Assembly: GCF_014200175.1 (NCBI RefSeq)
Contig: NZ_JACHBD010000002.1
Span: forward strand, 124,001-188,000
Reading direction: 5' to 3'
DNA from: Rhizobium lentis
GTDB lineage: Bacteria; Pseudomonadota; Alphaproteobacteria; Rhizobiales; Rhizobiaceae
DNA: 64,000 bases
In this document: piece after piece, positions 7,519 through 17,172 of the stretch
Position numbering within the stretch: position 1 is the first letter of the stretch
How the letters are laid out: each line of letters opens with the position of its first letter
The notes under the pieces: model-generated
What the model saw: only the letters and a program-made list of their open reading frames with translations
What the model was told of the DNA's origin: nothing
Database searches by the model: none
Made by a program: the position numbers and the translations under genes

Positions 7519-10421
7519 GCTGGGGAATCGGCTTTCTTTTCGGCTGGGGGCGATGTCCGGGCGGTGGCGGCAGGCGCGATGATGCCGGAGGGCATGCGCT
7601 CGCGCAGTTCGTCCTCCTCCTCGGCCATCACCGCCTTCATCCGGGCGGTGATGTTGGCGCGCTTGCTGTCGCCCGAGATTTTCTGGCCGACCAGATCGGT
7701 GACGTAGAAGGTGTCGATCACTTTCTCGCCGAAGGTGGTGATGCGGGCCGACTGGATGTCGAGCGACAGATCGGAGAGCACGGCGGTGATCTCCGACAAG
7801 AGGCCGGGCCGGTCGAGGCATTCGACCTCGATGACGGTGAACTTGTTCGACAGGCTGTTGGTAATGTTGACCGACGGCGGAATGACGAAGGCCTTGCTTT
7901 TCTTGCGGTTGCGCGTGCGCGTGGCGATGACCTCGGGCAGGCGCTTGCGCCCCGACAGTACGTCCTCGATCATCCGTCCGATGGTGCCGGCGCGGCGCAG
8001 TTCGTCGGCATCGTCGGCAAATTCACGGCTGACATGGATGGTGTCGAGCGCCCGCCCGTCCGACGTCGTGAAGATCTGCGCGTCGACGATGTTGGCACCG
8101 GCTGCCGCACAGGCGCCGGCAATGACGGCGAGCAGGCGTGGATGGTCGGGCGAAAGCACGGTGATCTCGGTGATGGCGTGGAAACTGTCGGTCCGCACCA
8201 TGGTAGCGAGCGCCTGGCCCGCCTTGTCGGCCTGGCGGATAAAGTGGGCGTGGCGGAGCTGGTCTTCCAGCGGCACGGAGAGCAGATAGGGCTGGTAATG
8301 CAGCTTGGTATAGGTATTGCGGTCCTTCTGGCTCCAGTCGGAGAGCGCAGCGCGCAGCGCCTCGGCGGCGGCGTTGGCGCGCTCCTTACGCGAGACTTCC
8401 GAGAAACCGCCGGCCAAAAGCAGCTCGGTTTCATAATAGAGCGTGCGCAGTAGCTGGCCCTTCCAGCCGTTCCAGACGCCGGGTCCGACGGCGCGAATAT
8501 CGCAGATCGTCAGGATCAGCAGCATCTTCAGCCGGTCGAGCGACTGCACCCGGTCGGCGAAATCGGTGATGGTTTTGCGGTCGGTGAGGTCGCGGGTCTG
8601 CGCCACCATCGACATCGTCAGATGTTCTTCGATCAGCCAGACGACGATTTCCGTCTGCTTCTGCGACAGGCCGAAGCGGGCGCAGAGCTTGCGGGCGACG
8701 CGGGCGCCGGCGATCGAATGATCCTCCAGCCGGCCCTTGGCGATATCGTGGAGAAGAACGGCGACGTAGAGCGCCTCGCGGTCCTCGATGTTCGAAATCA
8801 GCTTGTTGGCGAGCGGGTGCAGATCCTCGGCCCGCGACTTGTCGATCTCCGAGAGAACGTCGACGGTGCGGATCAGATGTTCGTCGACCGTATAGTGGTG
8901 ATACATGTTGAACTGCATCATCGCGACGATCTTGCCGAATTCCGGGATGAAGCGGCCGAGCACGCCGGCCTCGTTCATCCGCCGCAGGATCAGCGCCGGG
9001 TCGCGTTTCGATGTCAGGATCGACATGAACAGCCGGTTCGCCTCGTCGTTTTCCCGTAAGCTGTTGTCGATCAGGGCAAGCGAACGGGTGACGCGTTTCA
9101 GCGCATCAGGATGAAATTCCAGCCCATTGATGTCGGCGACATGGAAGAGCCGCAGGATGCTGACCGGATCGCGCTTGAACACCTCAGCGTCGGCGAGTGC
9201 GATGCGGCCGCGATCTTCGACGAATTCGACGCTGCCGGCGATCTTGCGGGTGCGATGGGTGAAACGGCTGATGACGCCGGTGAGGCCGGGGATCGATTTG
9301 GCCTGCTGGTCTTCGAGTGCGGCGCAGAGGATGCGGGTCAAATCGCCGACATCCTTGGCAACGAGGAAATAATGCTTCATGAAGCGCTCGACGGCCGAAA
9401 GGCCGGGGCGGGTGTGATAGCCGAAGGCCTCGGCGATCTCGCGCTGGATGTCGAAGGACAGGCGCTCCTCGGCCTTGCCGGTCAGGAAGTGCATATGGCA
9501 GCGCACCGCCCAGAGGAAGTCGTCGGCCTTCTCAAGCAGGCGGTATTCGTGCTTTGACAGGACGCCGAGCTTGATCAGCTCCGCCTGGTCGCGGACGTGA
9601 TAATAATATTTCGAGATCCAGAACAGCGTGTGCAGGTCGCGAAGCCCGCCCTTGCCTTCCTTGACGTTCGGTTCAACGAGATAACGCGTGTCGCCGGCCT
9701 TGCGGTGGCGTTCGTCGCGCTCGGCGAGCTTGGCGGCGATGAACTCAGGGCCGGTGCCGGTGACGATTTCCTTGTCGAAGCGGGTCTCGAGCTCGGTTTC
9801 CAGCCGCTGCAGCCCGCAGATAAAGCGCATCTCCAGAATGGCGGTGCGGATGGTCATGTCGGACTTGGAAAGCGCGATGCATTCCTCCACCGTGCGGGTG
9901 GCGTGGCCGACCTTGAAGCCCATGTCCCAGAGCACGTAGAGCATGAATTCGACGGCCTTGTGCGTCTCTTCCGCCGGCCGCGGCAGGAAGAGGAAGAGCA
10001 GGTCGATGTCGGAGCCGGGCGCCAGCGTGTCGCGGCCGTAGCCGCCAACGGCGGTGACGGCGAACTTGTCCTTCTGTTGCGGAAAGACATGGGCGGTGGC
10101 GAAATTGTAGAGGACGGTGATGATCTGGTCCTGCAGCCAGGAAATTCGGTAGGCACAATTCAGCCCGCTGCCGTCGGCGGCAAGGGCCGCACGCGCCTTT
10201 TGCCGGCCTTCCGTGCTCGCCTTTTTCAAGACGGCGAGAAGATCGGCGCGCATGACGTCGGGCCGGTTGCGGTTAGCTTCGGCAACGGCGTCGCATTTGT
10301 TCTGCAGCAGTTCGGTGTCGAGGATTGTGGAGAAATCGAGGTCGCGCATCGCTTTCGCCAGAGGGGCGTCCTGTTCATGCCGGGCTGGCGGTTCGCGGCC
10401 TGCCGCTTGTTTCGTCTGCAT
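7515..10421 (-). CDS. glnD: Bifunctional [protein-PII] uridylyltransferase / uridylyl-removing enzyme
   Basis: Primary nitrogen sensor: uridylylates PII proteins (GlnB/GlnK) when glutamine is low and removes UMP when it is high. It has 968 residues. Domains in order: nucleotidyltransferase with [19 protein letters not shown] (about 125-145), a GlnD helical region, an HD phosphohydrolase domain (VLLHDIAKG, near residue 540), and two C-terminal ACT domains (about 735-810 and 850-925) that bind glutamine. The start is ATG 10421 with GAGG nine bases upstream. The gene overlaps murJ by four bases. PII output reaches NtrBC and the RpoN-dependent genes, so it links functionally with rpoN in this window. 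Confidence 0.96.
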   Translation of the reverse strand: MQTKQAAGREPPARHEQDAPLAKAMRDLDFSTILDTELLQNKCDAVAEANRNRPDVMRADLLAVLKKASTEGRQKARAALAADGSGLNCAYRISWLQDQIITVLYNFATAHVFPQQKDKFAVTAVGGYGRDTLAPGSDIDLLFLFLPRPAEETHKAVEFMLYVLWDMGFKVGHATRTVEECIALSKSDMTIRTAILEMRFICGLQRLETELETRFDKEIVTGTGPEFIAAKLAERDERHRKAGDTRYLVEPNVKEGKGGLRDLHTLFWISKYYYHVRDQAELIKLGVLSKHEYRLLEKADDFLWAVRCHMHFLTGKAEERLSFDIQREIAEAFGYHTRPGLSAVERFMKHYFLVAKDVGDLTRILCAALEDQQAKSIPGLTGVISRFTHRTRKIAGSVEFVEDRGRIALADAEVFKRDPVSILRLFHVADINGLEFHPDALKRVTRSLALIDNSLRENDEANRLFMSILTSKRDPALILRRMNEAGVLGRFIPEFGKIVAMMQFNMYHHYTVDEHLIRTVDVLSEIDKSRAEDLHPLANKLISNIEDREALYVAVLLHDIAKGRLEDHSIAGARVARKLCARFGLSQKQTEIVVWLIEEHLTMSMVAQTRDLTDRKTITDFADRVQSLDRLKMLLILTICDIRAVGPGVWNGWKGQLLRTLYYETELLLAGGFSEVSRKERANAAAEALRAALSDWSQKDRNTYTKLHYQPYLLSVPLEDQLRHAHFIRQADKAGQALATMVRTDSFHAITEITVLSPDHPRLLAVIAGACAAAGANIVDAQIFTTSDGRALDTIHVSREFADDADELRRAGTIGRMIEDVLSGRKRLPEVIATRTRNRKKSKAFVIPPSVNITNSLSNKFTVIEVECLDRPGLLSEITAVLSDLSLDIQSARITTFGEKVIDTFYVTDLVGQKISGDSKRANITARMKAVMAEEEDELRERMPSGIIAPAATARTSPPAEKKADSPA

Positions 10422-10554
10422 GCGCTATAGCCTCTTTGCCCGGCGATTGACACAGGTCCTCATACTGCAAGACCCTTTAAATTTGGCGAAATGGTGTTGG
10501 CCGGCAGCAGGGTGCCGGACGCTTTGACGCAAGCGGCGACTTTAGGCAAAAGCC

Positions 10555-10830
10555 TCATCCGGTCGCCTGCGCTCTCAGCGCGTAGAGCACCTGCCGTGTC
10601 TCGCCCAGGATCTCTTCGAGCGTCTGCCTGTCGCATTCGCGATAACCTGCCTTGGCGATCGCGGTTGCGAGCTCCGAGATCATAGCGCAACTGCGGGTGA
10701 TTTTCAGCAGGCCGATCGGCGAGGTCCAGCCGCGCGCATCGCGGTCCTGGTCGGCGCGCCGCATCGTGTCGAACATGGAGCAGATCAGTGAGAGGCGCTC
10801 GGTTTCGCGAACCAGCTTTTCCATGAACAT
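10555..10830 (-). CDS. Small conserved-looking protein of unknown function
   Basis: Predicted protein of 91 residues that I do not recognise. It has no signal peptide or membrane segment; it is mostly helical in appearance, with charged stretches (KLVRETERLSLICSMFDTMRRAD) and two cysteines. It starts 11 bp after the mutS stop with AGGAG eight bases before ATG 10830; a second ATG two codons on is equally possible. Its position between mutS and glnD on the same strand suggests one transcript. Support is a good ribosome site and tight spacing only; function is unknown. Confidence 0.6.
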   Translation of the reverse strand: MFMEKLVRETERLSLICSMFDTMRRADQDRDARGWTSPIGLLKITRSCAMISELATAIAKAGYRECDRQTLEEILGETRQVLYALRAQATG

Positions 10831-10841
10831 CGGCCGCGCTC

Positions 10842-13568
10842 CTATTTCAGCTTCTTCTTGAGATCGTATAGCGCATCCATCGCCTCGCGTGGCGTCATGT
10901 CGTCGAGGCTCATCGCCTTCAACGCCTCCTCGACCTTGGACGGGCCGCGAGCCGCGTCCTCGCGGCGCACGGCCACCTGGAAGAGCGGCAGGTCGTCGAT
11001 CAACTGGCTCGCCGGATTCTTGCGGTCGGCATCCTCGAGACGGGTGAGCACGTCGCGGGCGCGCGCCACGACCGAGGCCGGAAGCCCGGCGAGGCGGGCG
11101 ACCTGAATGCCGTAGGAGCGGTCGGCCGCACCGGGCCCGACCTCATGCAGGAAGATGACGTCGCCGTCCCACTCCTTGACGCGCATGGTGGCGTTCGATA
11201 GCCGGCCAAGTTTCTCCGACAGCACGGTCAGCTCGTGGAAATGCGTGGCGAAGAGGCCGCGGCAGCGATTGGCCTCGTGCAGGTGCTCGACGGCCGCCCA
11301 GGCGATCGACAGGCCGTCGAATGTCGCGGTGCCGCGGCCGATCTCGTCGAGGATGACGAGTGAACGGTCGCTCGCCTGATTGAGGATGGCGGCGGTTTCC
11401 ACCATCTCGACCATGAAGGTCGAGCGCCCGCGCGCCAGGTCGTCGGAGGCGCCGACGCGCGAGAACAGCCGGTCGACGATGCCGATATGGGCTGATGTCG
11501 CCGGCACGAAGGAGCCCATCTGCGCGAGGATCGCGATCAGAGCGTTCTGGCGCAGGAAGGTCGATTTACCGCCCATATTCGGGCCGGTCAGCAGCCAGAT
11601 GGCGCCGTCCTTGGCGCCGTCCTTCGGCGAAAGATCGCAGTGGTTGGCGACGAACGGGCCGCCCGCCTGACGCCGCAGGGCCTGCTCGACAACAGGATGA
11701 CGGCCGCCCTCGATAGCAAACATCTTCGAGCCGTCGACCAGGGGCCGGCAATAGGCCTGCTCTTCGGCGAGCAGCGCCAGGCCGGCGGCGACGTCGATCA
11801 CGGCCAGCGCGCGGGCGCCCGATTTGATAGCCTCGGCTTCAGCCACGACGGCGGCCGTCATCCTGTCGAAGGCTTCGAGTTCAATCGAAAGCGCCCGGTC
11901 GGCGGCGTTGGCGATGCGGCTTTCGAGATCGGCAAGTTCGGTCGTGGTGAAGCGCATCGCGCTCGCCATCGTCTGGCGGTGGATGAAGCGGGCCTTGGCT
12001 TCCCCCGTATCGGTCATCGGGGCTGCATTGCCGGCGGTGACCTCGATGAAATAGCCGAGAATATTGTTATGCTTGATCTTCAGCGACCGGATGCCGGTTT
12101 CCTCGGCATATTGCAGCTGTAGCCCGGCGATGACGCGGCGCGACTGGTCGCGCAGCGCCCGGACCTCGTCGAGTTCGCCGCTGGCGCCGTCGCGCAGGAA
12201 GCCGCCGTCGCGCTTCAGCAGCGGCAGTTCATCGGCAAGCGTCTCGGCAAGCAGCGTTTCCAGGCTCGTGGGAAGCGCTTTCAGCCCGGACAGCGCCTCG
12301 CCGAGTTCTTCCGGCAGCATGGCGTCTGCGAGCATGGCCGCAACGCCGCCCGCCGCCTGCAGGCCTTGGCGGATGGCGGCAAGATCGCGCGGGCCGCCGC
12401 GGTCGAGCGCCAGGCGGGAGAGCGCCCGCGGCATGTCGGGCACATGTTTCAGCGTGTCGCGCAGCTTGCCGCAGAGCGACGGCTCGTCGATCAGAAAGCC
12501 GATCGAATCGAGCCGGGCATTGATGCGGCCGGGATCGGTGAGCGGCGACATCAGCCGCTCGGCCAGAAGCCTGGCGCCGCCGCCGGTGACGGTGCGGTCG
12601 ACCGCCTTCAGCAGCGAACCGTTGCGATCGCCCGACAGCGTGCGGGCAAGTTCGAGATTGGCGCGGGTGGCCGGATCGATGAAGAGCGTTGAGGCGGCAC
12701 TCTCCCGCTCGGGCTGCCCAAGCGGCGGACGCTCGGCGATCTGAGTCTTCTCGACATAGGCGACGGCGGCTGCGGCCGCTGCAAGCTCGGCGCGCGAGAA
12801 ACTGCCGAAGCCGTCCAGCGTCGAAACCCCGAAATAGCGGGCGATCCGGCCTTCGGCGCTGGCGCTGTCGAACAGAACCGCCGGCTGCGGCACCGCCGTT
12901 CGGCCGAGCACGTCAAAGACGGGTTTCAGCTCGGCATCGTGGAAGATCGTATCGGGCAGGATGAGCTCGCGCGGATCGATGCGCAGGATGTCGGCGAGCA
13001 GGCGCGAACTTTCCGTCTCCGCCAGCCGGAAGACGCCGGTGGAAATATCGATCCAGGCAAGCGCCAGCGCCGGTTCGGCCCCACCGCGAATGCGGGCGAG
13101 CGACATCAGATAGTTGGATTCCGAGGGCGATAGCAGCTTTTCCTCAGTGATCGTGCCCGGCGTGACCAAGCGAACGACATCGCGCTTGACGACGGATTTG
13201 CCGCCGCGTTTCTTTGCTTCGGCCGGATCCTCGACCTGCTCACAGACGGCGACGCGGAAACCGAGGGAAATCAGCTTCTGTAGATAATCGTCAGCGGCAT
13301 GCACCGGCACGCCGCACATCGGGATATCCTGGCCCATATGCTGGCCGCGCTTCGTCAGCGTGATGCCGAGCGCGCGCGAAGCCTCCAGCGCATCCTCGAA
13401 GAACAGCTCGTAGAAGTCGCCCATGCGATAGAAGAGCAGCGAACCCAGATTGTTCGCCTTGATCTCGATATATTGCTCCATCATCGGCGTCGCCGACGCA
13501 CGGCTTTCCGCCGTGGCAAGCTCGGCAGCCGAAAAGGCTTCATTTCCAGTGTCTATTCGTGCGTTCAC
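10842..13568 (-). CDS. mutS: DNA mismatch repair protein MutS
   Basis: Mismatch-recognition ATPase of 908 residues. The mismatch-contacting Phe-x-Glu motif is in [12 protein letters not shown] near residue 50; Walker A is GPNMGGKST and Walker B is [10 protein letters not shown] in the C-terminal ABC-type ATPase domain. The start is GTG 13568; an ATG at residue 29 ([12 protein letters not shown]) marks the start of the conserved MutS core and could also be used. The ~28-residue extension is common in rhizobial MutS. It is divergent from tme. Confidence 0.95.
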   Translation of the reverse strand: MNARIDTGNEAFSAAELATAESRASATPMMEQYIEIKANNLGSLLFYRMGDFYELFFEDALEASRALGITLTKRGQHMGQDIPMCGVPVHAADDYLQKLISLGFRVAVCEQVEDPAEAKKRGGKSVVKRDVVRLVTPGTITEEKLLSPSESNYLMSLARIRGGAEPALALAWIDISTGVFRLAETESSRLLADILRIDPRELILPDTIFHDAELKPVFDVLGRTAVPQPAVLFDSASAEGRIARYFGVSTLDGFGSFSRAELAAAAAAVAYVEKTQIAERPPLGQPERESAASTLFIDPATRANLELARTLSGDRNGSLLKAVDRTVTGGGARLLAERLMSPLTDPGRINARLDSIGFLIDEPSLCGKLRDTLKHVPDMPRALSRLALDRGGPRDLAAIRQGLQAAGGVAAMLADAMLPEELGEALSGLKALPTSLETLLAETLADELPLLKRDGGFLRDGASGELDEVRALRDQSRRVIAGLQLQYAEETGIRSLKIKHNNILGYFIEVTAGNAAPMTDTGEAKARFIHRQTMASAMRFTTTELADLESRIANAADRALSIELEAFDRMTAAVVAEAEAIKSGARALAVIDVAAGLALLAEEQAYCRPLVDGSKMFAIEGGRHPVVEQALRRQAGGPFVANHCDLSPKDGAKDGAIWLLTGPNMGGKSTFLRQNALIAILAQMGSFVPATSAHIGIVDRLFSRVGASDDLARGRSTFMVEMVETAAILNQASDRSLVILDEIGRGTATFDGLSIAWAAVEHLHEANRCRGLFATHFHELTVLSEKLGRLSNATMRVKEWDGDVIFLHEVGPGAADRSYGIQVARLAGLPASVVARARDVLTRLEDADRKNPASQLIDDLPLFQVAVRREDAARGPSKVEEALKAMSLDDMTPREAMDALYDLKKKLK

Positions 13569-13681
13569 GGAGGTGCAGTTTTTCCCAAAAAAACAGGTGC
13601 CAACCCTATCCGCGCGCCGCTATAGATGACAACAGCATTTGAGGAAGAGCAAAGCGTCGCCCACAGGACGTTGGAGGATTT

Positions 13682-15967
13682 ATGCCCGATATCGATAAGA
13701 AGAACCGGCCGGCGACATCAGTAACCGACCAGGAGGCGCTTGACTTTCATGCGATGGGCCGGCCCGGCAAGCTGGAGATCAACCCGACCAAGCCGATGGC
13801 AACGCAGCGCGATCTGTCGCTGGCCTATTCCCCGGGTGTCGCCGTGCCCGTCAAGGCAATCGCCGCTGATCCGCAGACGGCCTACGACTACACTGCGCGC
13901 GGCAACATGGTCGCGGTCATTTCCAACGGCACGGCGATCCTCGGCCTCGGCAATCTCGGCGCGCTTGCCTCGAAGCCCGTGATGGAAGGCAAGGCGGTCC
14001 TCTTCAAACGCTTCGCCGATGTCGATTCCATCGACCTCGAGATCGATACGGAAAATGTCGACGAGTTCATCAACTGCGTGCGCTTCCTCGGCCCCTCCTT
14101 CGGCGGTATCAACCTCGAGGATATCAAGGCGCCGGATTGCTTCGTCATCGAAAGCCGGCTGCGCGAGCTGATGGATATTCCGGTCTTCCATGACGACCAG
14201 CATGGCACGGCGATCATCGCCGCCGCCGGCCTGATCAATGCGTTGGAGCTGACCGGCCGCGACCTGAAGACGACCAAGCTCATCTGCAACGGTGCGGGCG
14301 CGGCGGCGATCGCCTGCGTCGAGCTCATCAAGGCGATGGGCTTTGCCCCTGAAAACATCATCCTTTGCGACACCAAGGGCGTCATCTACCAGGGCCGCAC
14401 CGAGGGCATGAACCAGTGGAAATCGGCGCATGCGGCAAAGACCGACGCCCGCACGCTGGAAGAGGCGATGAAAGGGGCCGACGTCATTTTCGGCTTGTCG
14501 CAGAAGGGCGCCTTCTCGGCCAAGATGATCCGCTCGATGGCGGATCGGCCGATCATCTTCGCCATGGCCAATCCCGATCCCGAAATCACCCCGGAAGAGG
14601 TGGCCCGCATTCGCGACGACGCCATCATGGCGACGGGCCGCTCGGACTATCCGAACCAGGTCAACAACGTCCTCGGCTTCCCCTATATCTTCCGCGGCGC
14701 GCTAGACGTGCGCGCCTCGACGATCAACGACGCGATGAAGATCGCCGCAGTCAAAGCGCTGGCCAATCTGGCCCGCGAGGATGTTCCCGATGATGTGGTC
14801 GCCGCCTATCAGGGCAACCGGCCGCGTTTCGGGGCGCAATATATCATCCCGGTTCCCTTCGATCCGCGGCTGATCTCGGCCATCCCGGTCGCGGTCGCCC
14901 AGGCCGCCATCGAAAGCGGCGTTGCCCGCAAGGTCATCACCGACATGGCCGGTTATGCCCGCGAGCTTTCGGCCCGCCGCGATCCGATCGCCTCGACGCT
15001 CGCCAGCCTCTATGAGCGTGTGCGCCGCCGGCCGAAGCGCATCGTCTTTGCCGAAGCCGAGGAAGAGCAGGTCCTGCGCGCCGCACTGTCCTATGCCAAC
15101 CAGCAGCTAGGCACCGCTCTGCTGCTCGGCCGCGAGGACTTGATCCGGGCGACGGCGGAGCGCGCCGGCATCGATCTCAACCGCCCTGGCCTCGAGATCG
15201 TCAATGCCCGCATCTCCACCCGCGTCGAGGCCTATATCGATTACCTCTATGCCCGGCTGCAGCGGAAGGGTTATCTCCACCGCGATGCGCAGCGGCTGAT
15301 TCACAACGACCGCAACCATTTCGCCGCCAGCATGGTGGCGCTCGGCGACGCCGACGGCATGGTGACAGGCATCACCCGCAACTATTCGACCGCGCTCGAG
15401 GATGTGCGCCGCTGCATCGACGAGAAGCCCGGCCACCGCGTCATCGGCGTGTCGCTGGCGCTCTGCCGCGGCCGCACCGTCTTCGTTGCCGATACCGCGG
15501 TGCACGACATGCCGAGCGCCGAAGAGCTTGCCGATATCGCCGAAGAGGCCGCCGGCCTCGCACGGCGCATGGGCTATCCGCCGCGTGTCGCGTTGCTCGC
15601 CTATTCCACCTTCGGCCATCCCTCCGGCGAACGTTCCGAGCGGGTCCGCGAGGCGGTGAAGATCCTCGACAGGCGCCGCGTCGATTTCGAATATGACGGC
15701 GAGATGGCCGCCGATGTCGCGCTGAACCGCAAGGTGATGGAGCAATATCCGTTCTGCCGCCTTTCCGGCCCCGCCAACGTGCTGGTCATGCCGGCCTTCC
15801 ACTCGGCTTCGATCTCGACCAAGATGCTGCAGGAACTCGGCGGTTCGACGGTGATCGGCCCAATCCTCGTCGGCCTCGACAAGGCCGTGCAGATCACCTC
15901 GATGGGCGCCAAGGACAGCGATATCGTCAACATGGCGGCGATCGCTGCCTACGGGGCGGGTTCGTAA
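13682..15967 (+). CDS. tme: NADP-dependent malic enzyme with C-terminal phosphotransacetylase-like domain
   Basis: Converts malate to pyruvate plus CO2. It has 761 residues: malic enzyme N-terminal and NAD(P)-binding domains (to about 430, with AYSPGVAVP and the dinucleotide loop GAGAAAIACVELI), then a phosphate acetyltransferase-like domain (about 435-761) that in this family is regulatory rather than catalytic. GGAGGATTT precedes ATG 13682. Rhizobia carry two such enzymes, Dme (NAD) and Tme (NADP); Tme is chosen because tme sits next to mutS and glnD in Sinorhizobium as I recall. Cofactor preference is not read from the sequence. Dme, not Tme, is the one essential for symbiotic nitrogen fixation in Sinorhizobium. 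Confidence 0.88.
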   Translation: MPDIDKKNRPATSVTDQEALDFHAMGRPGKLEINPTKPMATQRDLSLAYSPGVAVPVKAIAADPQTAYDYTARGNMVAVISNGTAILGLGNLGALASKPVMEGKAVLFKRFADVDSIDLEIDTENVDEFINCVRFLGPSFGGINLEDIKAPDCFVIESRLRELMDIPVFHDDQHGTAIIAAAGLINALELTGRDLKTTKLICNGAGAAAIACVELIKAMGFAPENIILCDTKGVIYQGRTEGMNQWKSAHAAKTDARTLEEAMKGADVIFGLSQKGAFSAKMIRSMADRPIIFAMANPDPEITPEEVARIRDDAIMATGRSDYPNQVNNVLGFPYIFRGALDVRASTINDAMKIAAVKALANLAREDVPDDVVAAYQGNRPRFGAQYIIPVPFDPRLISAIPVAVAQAAIESGVARKVITDMAGYARELSARRDPIASTLASLYERVRRRPKRIVFAEAEEEQVLRAALSYANQQLGTALLLGREDLIRATAERAGIDLNRPGLEIVNARISTRVEAYIDYLYARLQRKGYLHRDAQRLIHNDRNHFAASMVALGDADGMVTGITRNYSTALEDVRRCIDEKPGHRVIGVSLALCRGRTVFVADTAVHDMPSAEELADIAEEAAGLARRMGYPPRVALLAYSTFGHPSGERSERVREAVKILDRRRVDFEYDGEMAADVALNRKVMEQYPFCRLSGPANVLVMPAFHSASISTKMLQELGGSTVIGPILVGLDKAVQITSMGAKDSDIVNMAAIAAYGAGS

Positions 15968-16003
15968 ACCGGCCTCTGCCTCCAATTCGAGACGGCATTT
16001 AGC

Positions 16004-16030
16004 GCCCGGCCGGCAGCACGTCGGCCGGGC
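16004..16030 (+). terminator. Hairpin downstream of tme
   Basis: Perfect 9-bp stem GCCCGGCCG / CGGCCGGGC with a 9-nt loop, 36 bases after the tme stop. No T tract follows, so it may be a processing or Rho-independent-like stabilising hairpin instead of a classic terminator. Confidence 0.5.
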
Positions 16031-16183
16031 TGCGCCACTTTGGCCGTTTTGCGGCATTCTATCGGGCGGCCTATGGGGAGAACCCGTCGGACACGAGAAG
16101 GCGATCGGATCTATGAGGGCGCCGATCAGACAACCCGGCAGGTTTGCGCCAGGGCAGCATGCTGCAAGCTGGCCAGAGAAGGT

Positions 16184-17062
16184 CTAGCTCGCGAAGCGGC
16201 CGGCGTCGGCGCCGTAATAGTTCAGGTAGCGGTCGGAAATGCTGGAGATCGGCAGCACGATCAGCACGTCGGTCGTGTTGAAGGCGTGGTCGATGACGGC
16301 GCTGGAGCCGACCATTGCGCCGAGGCGCAGATAACCCTTGATGAGCGGCGGCAGGGCCATCAGCGCCCGCTTCGGGTTGACCGCCTCGACCGGCATCAGG
16401 TCCATGTTGCGGGCGAGATGCGGCAGTGCGCCGACGGCCCATTCATCCTTCGCCAGCACATTATGATAGAGGAAGGACAGCGCGAGCGCATGGCTTTCCA
16501 GATAGACGCCGGGGAACGAGGCGCAGCCGAACATGGCGCTCATCCCGTGCTTCAGCGCATAGGCCCAGTTGCCCTGCCAGAGAAGCTCGACGGTGCGCTT
16601 GGTGCGGTATTCCGGCAGCACGCAGGAGCGGCCGAGCTCCATGAAGCGCTTGTCCGGATGCTTGGCGAGAAGCCCCTCGATCTCGAATTCGGAAGCCGAG
16701 TAAAAACCGCCATTGGCCATGGCGACATCCTGGCGCAGCAGCCGATAGGTGCCGACGATCTGGTCTTCAGAATCGCCCTCGATCGCACGGTCGAGAACAA
16801 GCAGATGATCGCAGAAGGCATCATAGGCGTCGACATCACGCTGGCGGCGCATGGCGTCGAGCGGCAGCTGTGCCTTCATTTCGTCGACGAAGACGCGGTA
16901 GCGCACCGCCTGGGCGGCGTCGATCTCGCGCGCCGTGCGGGCAAGACGCGTTTCCAGATTGCCGATGCGGCCAAGGATATCGCCGTCCTTCTGCGCAGCA
17001 GCCGTCGACGGCCGTGCAGCCTCGGCTGTGACGTCACGATTGAGAATGTCGATGGAGGACAT
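16184..17062 (-). CDS. olsB: L-ornithine N(alpha)-acyltransferase OlsB
   Basis: GNAT-like acyltransferase of 292 residues that transfers a 3-hydroxyacyl chain from acyl-ACP to the alpha-amino group of ornithine, giving lyso-ornithine lipid. The conserved core includes QAVRYRVFVDEM, ELGRSCVLPEYRTKRTVELLW and MFGCASFPG, typical of OlsB/hemolysin-like acyltransferases. GGAG lies seven bases before ATG 17062. Together with olsA at the left end, both steps of membrane ornithine-lipid synthesis are in this window, though not in one operon. These lipids replace phospholipids under phosphate limitation in rhizobia. Confidence 0.88.
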   Translation of the reverse strand: MSSIDILNRDVTAEAARPSTAAAQKDGDILGRIGNLETRLARTAREIDAAQAVRYRVFVDEMKAQLPLDAMRRQRDVDAYDAFCDHLLVLDRAIEGDSEDQIVGTYRLLRQDVAMANGGFYSASEFEIEGLLAKHPDKRFMELGRSCVLPEYRTKRTVELLWQGNWAYALKHGMSAMFGCASFPGVYLESHALALSFLYHNVLAKDEWAVGALPHLARNMDLMPVEAVNPKRALMALPPLIKGYLRLGAMVGSSAVIDHAFNTTDVLIVLPISSISDRYLNYYGADAGRFAS

Positions 17063-17172
17063 GGCGATTCTCCGGTTGCCGGCTTATCGACGCCATAAAA
17101 CACTTCTGTACGACAGGAAAGTGACATATTGCATTTCCTGAGGCAAGACGCGTACCGATCCCCACGGGGGCT

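Noticed and set aside
6208-7707. Long plus-strand reading frame (499 codons) antisense to murJ
   Set aside because: Composition (very high His, Gln, Asp, Gly, Arg) is typical of antisense frames in GC-rich genomes, it has no ribosome site, and the opposite strand encodes clear MurJ and the GlnD end.
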